NCBI GenBank assembly: GCA_029990205.1
Contig: JAPEKQ010000034.1
Coordinates: 1 to 13,651, forward strand
Direction of reading: 5' to 3'
DNA length: 13,651 nt
DNA from: a bacterium
GTDB lineage: Bacteria; Joyebacterota; Joyebacteria; Joyebacterales; Joyebacteraceae
Every line of letters begins with the position of its first letter. The first letter of the stretch is position 1. Below the pieces are notes generated by a model, which was not told where the DNA came from, ran no database searches, and worked only from the letters and a program-made list of their open reading frames with translations. Below are positions 1 through 7,243 of this stretch, piece after piece. Made by a program: the position numbers and the translations under genes.

Positions 1-2642
1 TTGATCACGGCTCCCTCGATCGGAGCGCGCTCAGGAGCCTCGTAGACCTCACCGGCCAGCTGGCCGTAGACGACCTGGACCGTGATGTCCTCGAGGTAGA
101 TGTCGAAGCCGCTCTTGGCGAGCGCGCAGTTGACGATACCCGTCTCCGTCGGCGTTCCGAGCAGTTCGAGCGTCGTCGCTCCGCCGGAGTTGCCATAGAG
201 GTCAACGCCGGAACCGACCGCGTAGAGGTCGAACCCGCTCTCGGAGCTCATGCCCGTGATCGCGCCTTCGTAGAACGGCGCGAGCGTGCCGTAGAGACCG
301 ATCGACGCGACCGAGGCCGCGATGTCGGCCGAGGTGAACGTCGAGCCGCCGGTGACCGGGATGACGTCCTCAAAGCAGTTGTAGCTCGCGCTGAGCTCGC
401 TGCCGACGATCGTCAGGTCCTCGCCGTACGGGGCGGTGACGTTGAAGTGCGCCTCGCCGAGCGCGTCGGTCACATCCACGATCGGGGTGATGCCCCAACC
501 GTCGATGGTGATCTCGACGTCCGGAAGCTCGACACCGGCGCTGTCCCACACGGTGACCGTCAGATCGGTCGCGGTGTTGATCGGGATCGTCGCCGGGTCG
601 ATCGTGTAGGTCACCGGAACGATGACGTCCACGCTGCCGGAGTGAGGCTTGTAGTCGTGCATGCTCACCCACACGTCCATCGAACCGACGTTCGTGGCGG
701 GCGTGTCGATCAGAATGTCGACGTGACCCGTCGCATCGGTCAGGCCCGTCTCGTAGAACTCGCCGTCCATATAGAGACAGACGAGCGCACCCTCGACCGG
801 GTCGCGACCCGCCACCGTGCCGACGTCGACCGAGAACGTGTCCTGGCCGAGCGGCAGAACACCGTTGTAGGTCACTTCGAGGTCCATCGGTGCGCCGGCC
901 GTCCACGGATTGAGCGCCGGATCCCCGAAGACCGTGTAGATCTCGTAGTAGTACTGGGTGCGGCCGCCGCCGGAGTAGGCTTCGTACACGGCCCACAGAC
1001 CCTCGTCGAACATGCCGCGCGCCCACGTGTAACCCAGCGCCGGGTCGAACCACGCGTCGTACACAGCCATCTCCATGATGTCGTCCTCATCCCAATAGGA
1101 GGACTCGGAGGCACCGAGGAAGAGCACGCCGCCGTTCGGGGCAAGTGTCCACGTCTCGCCGAAACACTGGCTCGTGAACTGGCCCGTCAGACAGGCGTAC
1201 GACTGGACCATCGGAAGCATGTCCACGTTGGTGAGCGCTTCGACCTGCGTCGCGCTGATGGCGGGACCGTCGGCCCAGCCGTTCACCGAGCCGTGACCCG
1301 AGTAGGTCAGCATCGAGATGCCGCCGTTGATGTCGGCGAGGCACTGAGCGGTCGTGGCGCTGTGAGTCACCGAGTAACGCTTGTTGACGGTGTAGCCGTC
1401 AGGCGTGACCCAGTTGTCGATGCAGTAGTTGTGCGTGCCCTCGGACACCGTGTAGTTGTCGCTCGACGCCATGAAGGTCGCGTCGTCGACCCAGTCGGTG
1501 CCGCTGCCGAGAGCGAAGCGGATGTACTTCACGGTCTTGTCCGTGAGAAGCGTGACCTCCGCCTCGGTGTCACAGGAGAAGCGGCCCATGTAGATGTCGG
1601 GCACCCAGTCGCCCGCGCCGTCCATGCTGCCGTAGTAGACGTCGGCGGCTGAACCGGACGAACTGCCGGTGAAGACCGGAATCTGACCCGAGTCACCAAC
1701 GAGAAGCACGAACGTCGGCGGCACCGGCCAGGTGTCGTAGGCGTCCTGGATGTACGCCTGGATGTTCGTGGTCGTGGCTCCACCGGGAATCTCCGAGGTC
1801 TTCACGACCGTCGTCTCGTAGCCCAGACGGTGGCGGAGCCCGGCGAGCGGCTGGATCTCCTCGTAGAAGTCGTCGTAGCAGACGATGAGGTAGCCGATGG
1901 GAAGTCCCGGCACGCCGCGAGTCGCGAAGACGTCGGCGTTGAGAAGGTTCTTCGAAGCGAACGCGTCGAAGTCGTGTGACGCGTAGCGCTCCATCGCGGC
2001 CATCGTCGCGCCGATGTCACCACCCTCGAACTCGACCGACAGCTCGATGCTCGTCAGGTAGCGCACGGTGCCGGCGGTGGCGTCGTACTGGACCGGGAAG
2101 ATCTCGAGTTCGACGAAACGGTGCGCGCGAGCCTGAGCGATCTCGCCCAGGGCCGCCGCGACGGCCGGCGTGTGACCGGTGCGCGAGTACGCTGTCTCAT
2201 CGAGCGCGAACTCGGCGGCTTCGCGAGCGCCGGGCATCTTCTCGACCGACTCCTGCGTCGGAATGATGCGGCTCGAGATGCCGAGATCCGAGAGCGGGAC
2301 CTCGACGTAGTCCGCGCGGTGCACCGTCAGGTGCGGGGTCGCGCCGTGCGGAAGCTCGAGGAACTCGCGCACGACCGGGAGCATCGGCTCGCCGATACCG
2401 ATCGTGTAATAGCTGCCCGGAATCGTCAGCTTGGTGAACGTTCCGAGTTCGGTGGCGATGTCCGTCACCTCGACGCCCGGTATCTCCATCGTCAGTCTGA
2501 CGCCGGAGTAGTCGGACGAGACGAGCATCGCCTCAGGAGCCACGAAGGGCTCTGCGGTGCCGAACTCGACCCATCGTGCGGACGCCGGCAGAACGACCAG
2601 CGCCAGGATGGCGAGAACGACGAAGGTGCGCGCGAATCTCAT
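1..2642 (-). CDS. Secreted gingipain-type C25 cysteine peptidase with Ig-like repeats (C-terminus beyond window)
   Basis: The frame is open from an ATG at 2642 to the left edge, giving 880 visible residues and no stop. The start follows a strong AGGAGG Shine-Dalgarno about 7 nt upstream. Residues 1-23 form a signal peptide (MRFARTF, a hydrophobic run, then ASA). Residues 24 to about 240 look like a C25 propeptide (GEPMLPVVREF at about 87-97). The catalytic domain runs from about 250 to 580. It carries LLVGDSGQIPVF, the histidine motif YSGHGSVNGWAD with His450, the cysteine motif QSYACLTG with Cys484, GASESSYWDEDD, and the closing motif GDPALNPW. The 34-residue His-to-Cys spacing is close to that of the Arg-gingipains. 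After about 580 come beta-rich Ig-like or carboxypeptidase-regulatory-like modules (for example DATGHVDILIDTP and DALGEAHFNV). Any C-terminal sorting domain lies outside the window. It should be an exported endopeptidase activated by propeptide removal; its specificity is unknown. Confidence 0.93.
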   Translation of the reverse strand, partial: MRFARTFVVLAILALVVLPASARWVEFGTAEPFVAPEAMLVSSDYSGVRLTMEIPGVEVTDIATELGTFTKLTIPGSYYTIGIGEPMLPVVREFLELPHGATPHLTVHRADYVEVPLSDLGISSRIIPTQESVEKMPGAREAAEFALDETAYSRTGHTPAVAAALGEIAQARAHRFVELEIFPVQYDATAGTVRYLTSIELSVEFEGGDIGATMAAMERYASHDFDAFASKNLLNADVFATRGVPGLPIGYLIVCYDDFYEEIQPLAGLRHRLGYETTVVKTSEIPGGATTTNIQAYIQDAYDTWPVPPTFVLLVGDSGQIPVFTGSSSGSAADVYYGSMDGAGDWVPDIYMGRFSCDTEAEVTLLTDKTVKYIRFALGSGTDWVDDATFMASSDNYTVSEGTHNYCIDNWVTPDGYTVNKRYSVTHSATTAQCLADINGGISMLTYSGHGSVNGWADGPAISATQVEALTNVDMLPMVQSYACLTGQFTSQCFGETWTLAPNGGVLFLGASESSYWDEDDIMEMAVYDAWFDPALGYTWARGMFDEGLWAVYEAYSGGGRTQYYYEIYTVFGDPALNPWTAGAPMDLEVTYNGVLPLGQDTFSVDVGTVAGRDPVEGALVCLYMDGEFYETGLTDATGHVDILIDTPATNVGSMDVWVSMHDYKPHSGSVDVIVPVTYTIDPATIPINTATDLTVTVWDSAGVELPDVEITIDGWGITPIVDVTDALGEAHFNVTAPYGEDLTIVGSELSASYNCFEDVIPVTGGSTFTSADIAASVASIGLYGTLAPFYEGAITGMSSESGFDLYAVGSGVDLYGNSGGATTLELLGTPTETGIVNCALAKSGFDIYLEDITVQVVYGQLAGEVYEAPERAPIEGAVI

Positions 2643-2833
2643 GCGCTCCCTCCTTCTCTCGTTGGGCGCGACGTGGATACGCCACGCCACGCAGCTCGGG
2701 TCACTCGAATCCTCTGATTCCGAATTCGCGCAGTGATCAGCCGTCTGGATATTCTGGGTGCCCACCTACCCAGTGAGGTAAGACAATCGTGCCGCCCGAG
2801 GACGCCGCCGGCGTTTCCCGGGCGCGCACATAG

Positions 2834-2863
2834 ATTGTATCACATCGTCATGTTAACTCGCAA
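2834..2863 (-). promoter_or_regulatory. Candidate sigma70 promoter with extended -10 for the C25 peptidase
   Basis: Read on the minus strand, TTGCGA (2863-2858) is followed after 18 nt by TACAAT (2839-2834). A TG dinucleotide sits one base before the hexamer, which makes an extended -10 (TGATACAAT). The start of transcription would be near 2827, giving a leader of about 185 nt before the ATG at 2642. The match is good for a housekeeping promoter and it lies in the AT-rich part of the gap. The organism's own promoter consensus is unknown. Confidence 0.5.
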
Positions 2864-2967
2864 GATGCCAAGAGTTAGGGGCTTTCTGCCGATAATCCCG
2901 ACTCGATATTCATTGTTCGCACCCTCACGTGAACTTCCGGTACACGAAGTGCTAGTGATATGTACTC

Positions 2968-2998
2968 TTGAGGCGATACTGCGGCCCGGGCATGCTAC
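2968..2998 (+). promoter_or_regulatory. Weak candidate promoter for the plus-strand operon
   Basis: TTGAGG at 2968-2973 could be a -35 element. The best -10-like hexamers are CATGCT at 2991 (17-nt spacer) and TGCTAC at 2993 (19-nt spacer). Both are poor matches. It is listed because the operon must start between here and 3070, or be driven from the AT-rich stretch just upstream; nothing better was seen on this strand. Confidence 0.2.
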
Positions 2999-3069
2999 GG
3001 TGGCCCCCACGGAATGAGTGGAAGTGTGGCCATTCACGGGCCGCGACCGGACGGAGAAAGGCAGGATCG

Positions 3070-4485
3070 ATGGTCAGCACGAGCAGGCACGGCGCGAACA
3101 GACGCTACACGCACGATGACGCGAAGCACGAATTCTTCGCGGGCATCGTCGAGCGCTGCGCCGACGCCGTCTGGTCGGCCGTCGGTGACTCGCGCGCCAC
3201 GGCCCTCTTCATGACGGGCGCCCCCTCAAGAGGCGAGGCGACGATCGTCGAGACCTCGAACGGACTCTACAGTCTCAGCGACGTCGATCTCGTCTGCATC
3301 GCCAGACCCGACGTCGACCTCGGCGCGGCCCGCACGGATGCGGCGCGCGCGGTCGCGAGACTCAATCGCGAACTCGAAGGCGTCTGTGTGGGCGCCGATG
3401 CGACGGTCAAACCGCATGGATTCGCCGGGCAGCTTCCCGCTCTCATCTCGAACTACGAACTCGTCCGCACCCCGGAGCTCCTCCGCGGCGATAGAGCCGC
3501 GGCCGAGCTTCTCGGGAGCGTGAGCATCGACGAGATCCCGACCGACGACGCTCTCCGGTTCGTGCACAACCGCTGTATCGAGCAGCTCCTCGCGGGGCGC
3601 GATGGCGGAGATGATACGGCAGATGTCGCTTCGCCTGCGGGGCCGCCGGGCGCGGCCCGGACCGCGAGCGAACTCGATACGCTCCGTTCCTACTACAGCA
3701 CTGCCAAGCTCATGCTCGACCTTGTGACGGCGTTCCTGTTCGTCCGCCGCCACGTCCCGGTCGGCTACGCGGAGCGCGTGCGTCTCTTCATCGACGACTA
3801 CTGCGAACGCCCTGAGTTCGGAGCGCTCGCCGAGGAGATCGACCCGTTCCTCGAGGAACTGCCCGCCTGGGCCGGTTTCAAGACGACGGGTGACACGCGG
3901 GGACTGCGCGATTCGCTCTCCGAAGACGCCCTGGCCGGCGCGCACGCCGCGCCGTTCGCCCTGATGATGTGGAAGCGAACTCTGGGCGATGTTCTCGGCG
4001 AGGACCTCTCGCTCGCGTCACTCCCGAAGGCGATCGACCGGCTCGCCGCGATGGAGGGACCTGTTCGCAGTGCCGCCCGTTCGGCTCGGACGATCCAGAG
4101 CAGCGCTCGACGATCGCTCTATCCGACCAGCGTGGTGCTCCGAGGTGCGCTCCATGCGTCACCGAACGCGCGCGCGTACATCACCGGGCTTCTGTTGTTC
4201 TTCTCGGGGCTCGGAAGCCCCGCGGGGGCAAGCGTCGCTGACATCGAGAGGCACCATCATCACGCGGGTCCGATCGGCGGGCCGACGCTCCGCGCGCCGC
4301 GCGAGTGGACGCGCGAGGCTCTCTCGCGCTATGCTCCTTTCTCGCTCCCCGCCGGTCTCTCGTCGACCACTGACGAAGAGATGCGGCGCATCCTCCTCTG
4401 CCGCCTCGCGCGGTTCCACGAGGAGGTGCTGCTTGGGAGGACGCGATCGGACGACGACACCGCAACCGGAGCCGGAACCGACTGA
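3070..4485 (+). CDS. Nucleotidyltransferase-fold protein with long helical C-terminal region
   Basis: The protein has 471 residues. The ATG at 3070 is preferred over upstream in-frame TTG 2968 and ATG 2992 because only it has a purine-rich GGAG/AGGA stretch just upstream (3053-3066). The N-terminal part resembles the Pol-beta-type nucleotidyltransferase core: G50 and S53-R54-G55-E56, then S70-D71-V72-D73-L74 with the two metal-binding aspartates. Asp110 in VGADATVKP is a plausible third. The gap between RGE and the DxD is longer than in minimal nucleotidyltransferases. The rest is mostly helical (for example SYYSTAKLMLDLVTAFLF, about 215-232) with one hydrophobic stretch (YITGLLLFFSGLG) and no signal peptide. 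It would transfer a nucleotidyl group to an unknown acceptor. Its stop overlaps the next start (TGATG), so it is translationally coupled to the phosphodiesterase. Family assignment rests on the motif; substrate is unknown. Confidence 0.72.
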   Translation: MVSTSRHGANRRYTHDDAKHEFFAGIVERCADAVWSAVGDSRATALFMTGAPSRGEATIVETSNGLYSLSDVDLVCIARPDVDLGAARTDAARAVARLNRELEGVCVGADATVKPHGFAGQLPALISNYELVRTPELLRGDRAAAELLGSVSIDEIPTDDALRFVHNRCIEQLLAGRDGGDDTADVASPAGPPGAARTASELDTLRSYYSTAKLMLDLVTAFLFVRRHVPVGYAERVRLFIDDYCERPEFGALAEEIDPFLEELPAWAGFKTTGDTRGLRDSLSEDALAGAHAAPFALMMWKRTLGDVLGEDLSLASLPKAIDRLAAMEGPVRSAARSARTIQSSARRSLYPTSVVLRGALHASPNARAYITGLLLFFSGLGSPAGASVADIERHHHHAGPIGGPTLRAPREWTREALSRYAPFSLPAGLSSTTDEEMRRILLCRLARFHEEVLLGRTRSDDDTATGAGTD

Positions 4486-5681
4486 TGCCTGCTGAGAGAC
4501 TCGCACTCGTCTTCTTCGTGGACGCGCTCGGCTGGGAGGTCGTGCGCGACAACGACTACTTCTCCTCGGTCACGCCACACCGGTGGCGTCAGCGGACGGT
4601 GCTCGGGTACAGCTGCGCGGCACAGCCGACCATTCTCACCGGGAAGATGCCATCGGAGCACGGACACTGGGGCATGTTCTACCGCGCAGAGCGCTCGGAG
4701 ATGCGGTCGCTCCGCGCATTCGGGCTCATCCCCTCGAAGATCTCGAATCATCACCGGTTCCGCCGCCAGGTGCTCAAGTGGCACCATCGGCGGAGCGGGT
4801 TCAGCGGCTACTACAACCTCTACCGGATTCCGTGGCATCTGTTCGCCCGGTTCGATCTGATCGAGAAGCGCGACATCTACGCGCCGGGCGGGTTTGTGGA
4901 CGTCGACGCTCCGGGGCCTGCCCGGATGCCGGAGGCCCCCATCACGGTGTCGTCGATCTTCGACGAAGTCGCGGCGCGGAACATCCCGTGGCGCTCGTGG
5001 TCATGGAAGGACGGATTCGACCAGAGCTTCGAGGAGCTCGAAGCGTCGTTCCACGGAGACGACCGGCCGGCGTTCGCGCTCCACTACACGCCGTACATCG
5101 ACGGGTTTCTCCATAGACACGTCGGCGACAGGGAGGCGGTGGAGGGAGCGGTCCGGAAGGTCGAGGACAAGGTGCTCCACGCCGTCGAGGCTGCGCGCGC
5201 GGTCTACGACGAGGTCGACGTCGTCCTGTTCTCCGACCACGGGATGGCGGAGACGGCGGGCTCGCACGATGTCATGGCGACGGTCGCGAAGCTCGGGCTG
5301 GCCGAGGGCCGCGACTACCAGGTCTTCTACGACTCGACGATGGCCAGGTTCTGGTTCGAGAACACGCGTGCCGAACAGGCGGTGCGCGCGGCGCTCGGTG
5401 AACTAGACTGTGGCGCGTTCCTCACGGACGACGACCTCAAGCGCGAAGGCGTCTACTTCGACGACCACCGGTTCGGAGAGCTCGTCTTCCTGATGAACCC
5501 GAGAGAGCTCATCGTCCCAAGCTACATGGGCGGTCGCGCTCCCCGCGGGATGCACGGGTTCAGCCCGGACCACGAGGACTCCTACGCCGTCCTCATGTCG
5601 AGCTTCGACGTGAGCCCGGCGCCGGAGCATATCCGCAACTCGTTCGATGTGATGATGAAGGCAGCGAGGATCGACCGATGA
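4485..5681 (+). CDS. Alkaline phosphatase superfamily protein, type I phosphodiesterase-like
   Basis: The protein has 398 residues. The metal and nucleophile motifs of the nucleotide pyrophosphatase/phosphodiesterase branch are visible in order. Asp13 lies in FVDALGW. The segment GYSCAAQPTILTGKMPSEHG (41-60) has Ser43 nine residues before the T of TG, where this branch usually has its catalytic Thr. Asp206 and His210 lie in YIDGFLHRHVGD, Asp251 and His252 in the SDHGM motif, and His357 in GMHGF near the end. The set suggests an active two-metal enzyme cleaving or transferring phosphoesters. The protein starts directly with the first core strand, with no signal peptide or membrane anchor, so it is predicted to be cytoplasmic. 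The start overlaps the upstream stop by one base, and the stop overlaps the flippase start (ATGA). With a flippase and a nucleotidyltransferase-fold protein as partners, a glycan or lipid-linked precursor is a reasonable but unproven substrate. Confidence 0.85.
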   Translation: MPAERLALVFFVDALGWEVVRDNDYFSSVTPHRWRQRTVLGYSCAAQPTILTGKMPSEHGHWGMFYRAERSEMRSLRAFGLIPSKISNHHRFRRQVLKWHHRRSGFSGYYNLYRIPWHLFARFDLIEKRDIYAPGGFVDVDAPGPARMPEAPITVSSIFDEVAARNIPWRSWSWKDGFDQSFEELEASFHGDDRPAFALHYTPYIDGFLHRHVGDREAVEGAVRKVEDKVLHAVEAARAVYDEVDVVLFSDHGMAETAGSHDVMATVAKLGLAEGRDYQVFYDSTMARFWFENTRAEQAVRAALGELDCGAFLTDDDLKREGVYFDDHRFGELVFLMNPRELIVPSYMGGRAPRGMHGFSPDHEDSYAVLMSSFDVSPAPEHIRNSFDVMMKAARIDR

Positions 5682-7201
5682 GCGATCTCAACAACCACGA
5701 CAGCGGGACCGAGAGGAACCTCGTGCATGTCGCCAAGCAGGCGACCGGCGTCATGGCGTACCAGTTCGTCGGACTCGTCATCGGGTTCGGTTCGAACCTC
5801 ATCTTCGCGCGCGTGCTCGGCGCCGACCTTCTCGGCGTCTTCGTGCTCGCGCAGACGACGCTCCTCGTGCTGTCGCTGCTTGCCTCGTTCGGGATGGGAC
5901 CGACGCTGCTGCGATTCATTCCCGTGAGCCTGAGCCGGGACGACCGCAGTGGGGCCTCCGGAGTGTTCTTCGCGGGCTCGATCCTCGCGCTCGCGGCGAG
6001 CGCCGTGACCATCCTCATCCTTCTGCTCGGCCGTCACGTCCTGGCCGACACGATCTTCAATGAACCGCGGCTGCTGCCGCTGGTCCCGATCATCGCGGTC
6101 GGCATCGTGCCCGCGGCCTTCATCAAGATCTACGGGTTCACGCTCCGAGCCATCCGCAAGGCGAGTCGGGAGACCTTCTGCATCGAGATCGTGTTCAAGA
6201 TCTCGAAGCTCGCCATCTTCCTGGCGCTGTTCGCTTCGGGGCTCAAGCTCGCCGGTCTGACCTGGGCAATGGCAGCCTCGTACGCCGCGGGGGCGGGAGC
6301 GATGTTCATCATCCTCGACCGGCAGGCGCCCTACATCACGCGGGGACCGCGGACGACGAGCATCACCTACAAGAGCCTGCTGTCGTTCAGCGTGACGATG
6401 ACATTCGTGGCGTTCATGAACTACAGCCTGAGCATCACGGACCGCACGATGCTCGGAATCCTCAGCACATCCGAGTCGGTCGGCATCTACAACATCGCGT
6501 TCCTCATCTCGAACATGCTGACGCTCATCTTCATGGGGTTCAACAACGCCTTCTCTCCGCTGATCTCCGAGCTCTACCACAACGAGCGGAAGACCGAGCT
6601 CGAGGACCTCTACTCGTCCCTCACGCGCACGGTTCTCATCGTCGTCACTCCCGCGCTGATCTGGCTGCTGGGCTTCGGCGACGACGTCCTCCGCTACTTC
6701 GGGAGCGACTTCCCGGCGGGGTACATGGCGCTCGTCATCCTCGGGATCGGCGTGTTGACGCGATGCGCGGTCGGGTCGGTGGGGACGCTGCTGGTGCTCT
6801 CCGGACATCAGAACTACAACGCGATCAACATCGCCGCGGTCACCGCGGCCAACATCGGACTCAACCTCTATCTCATCCCCCGCTACGGCGTACTCGGAGC
6901 GGCGATCGCCACCTCGGTCGCGCTGGCCGCGATCAACATCGTCGGCCTCATCGAGGTGAAGCTCCTGCTCGGAATCTCCCCGTACCGGCTCTCCTATCTC
7001 AAACTCGCCGCCGCCGCGGCGGTCGCGCTCGCGGGGAACCTGCTCCTACGCGCGAACACCCCGGAGTTCGGGGTGTTCGTCGCCGTCGGCATCCTCGCCG
7101 CGACGTTCGTAGTCTTCCTTGGTGTGCTCGCGCTGCTCGGGTTCGAAGAGGACGACCGGATGCTGATGCGCCGCGCGTTCGCCAGGCTCGGACGGAGATA
7201 G
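5678..7201 (+). CDS. Wzx-type flippase, polysaccharide biosynthesis protein (MOP superfamily)
   Basis: The 507-residue integral membrane protein has about 12-14 hydrophobic segments spread along its length. The N-terminus (residues 25-80) has the usual arrangement of an amphipathic start, a membrane segment ending in FARVLGADLLGVF, and a second segment leading to FGMGPTLLRFIP. The central DRTMLGILSTSESVGIYNIA (255-274) is the typical internal repeat of Wzx/RfbX flippases. The C-terminal half has AINIAAVTAANIGLNLYLIP and further segments to about 488, followed by a short basic tail. The family moves lipid-linked sugars or similar amphiphiles from the inner to the outer face of the cytoplasmic membrane. 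It overlaps the phosphodiesterase gene by four bases (ATGA) and is the last gene of the three-gene operon. No glycosyltransferase accompanies it here, so the cargo is unknown. Confidence 0.9.
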   Translation: MSDLNNHDSGTERNLVHVAKQATGVMAYQFVGLVIGFGSNLIFARVLGADLLGVFVLAQTTLLVLSLLASFGMGPTLLRFIPVSLSRDDRSGASGVFFAGSILALAASAVTILILLLGRHVLADTIFNEPRLLPLVPIIAVGIVPAAFIKIYGFTLRAIRKASRETFCIEIVFKISKLAIFLALFASGLKLAGLTWAMAASYAAGAGAMFIILDRQAPYITRGPRTTSITYKSLLSFSVTMTFVAFMNYSLSITDRTMLGILSTSESVGIYNIAFLISNMLTLIFMGFNNAFSPLISELYHNERKTELEDLYSSLTRTVLIVVTPALIWLLGFGDDVLRYFGSDFPAGYMALVILGIGVLTRCAVGSVGTLLVLSGHQNYNAINIAAVTAANIGLNLYLIPRYGVLGAAIATSVALAAINIVGLIEVKLLLGISPYRLSYLKLAAAAAVALAGNLLLRANTPEFGVFVAVGILAATFVVFLGVLALLGFEEDDRMLMRRAFARLGRR

Positions 7202-7217
7202 GCTCAGCGAACAGCCT
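7200..7217. terminator. Weak hairpin in the convergent gap
   Basis: AGGCT (7200-7204) and AGCCT (7213-7217) can pair across an 8-nt loop, starting inside the flippase stop codon. The 42-nt gap separates two convergent genes, where a bidirectional terminator would be expected. The stem is short and there is no T-run on either side, so it is a weak candidate. No better terminator is visible in the gap. Confidence 0.2.
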
Positions 7218-7243
7218 CGGCGCGTCTTCCGTCGGCTCCCTCG

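Larger units (their letters stand above)
2643..3069. other. Divergent intergenic region with structured leader
   Basis: This 427-nt gap separates the divergent peptidase and nucleotidyltransferase-fold genes, and its middle (about 2830-2965) is clearly richer in A+T than its surroundings. The peptidase-side half contains several short inverted repeats: 2794-2823 (GCCCG/CGGGC outside ACGCC/GGCGT), 2754-2773 (CTGGGT/ACCCAG, 8-nt loop), 2707-2720 (GAATC/GATTC, 4-nt loop) and 2672-2686 (CGTGG/CCACG). In a peptidase mRNA starting near 2827 all four would lie in the 5' leader, the first of them at the extreme 5' end. Small open frames here lack convincing ribosome binding sites and I do not call them genes. 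I recognise no riboswitch. Confidence 0.6.

Noticed and set aside
447-1652. 401-codon plus-strand frame opposite the C25 peptidase
   Set aside because: The minus-strand frame carries signal peptide, propeptide and both catalytic motifs. The plus frame is Val/Arg/His/Asp-rich with no motif.
2733-3037. Small open frames on both strands in the divergent gap
   Set aside because: They have no ribosome binding site, no domain and no coding-like composition, and they overlap the promoter and leader structure.
2968-3069. Upstream TTG (2968) or ATG (2992) as start of the nucleotidyltransferase-fold gene
   Set aside because: Neither has a Shine-Dalgarno sequence. The ATG at 3070 has a purine-rich site and begins just before the conserved region.
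3070-4485. Toxin-antitoxin or immune-type nucleotidyltransferase module
   Set aside because: The protein is much longer than minimal MNT antitoxins, has no adjacent HEPN toxin gene, and is coupled to a phosphodiesterase and a flippase.
5582-6808. 408-codon minus-strand frame opposite the flippase and phosphodiesterase genes
   Set aside because: It is extremely rich in Glu, Arg, Asp and His with no hydrophobic core, and it overlaps two clear genes on the other strand.
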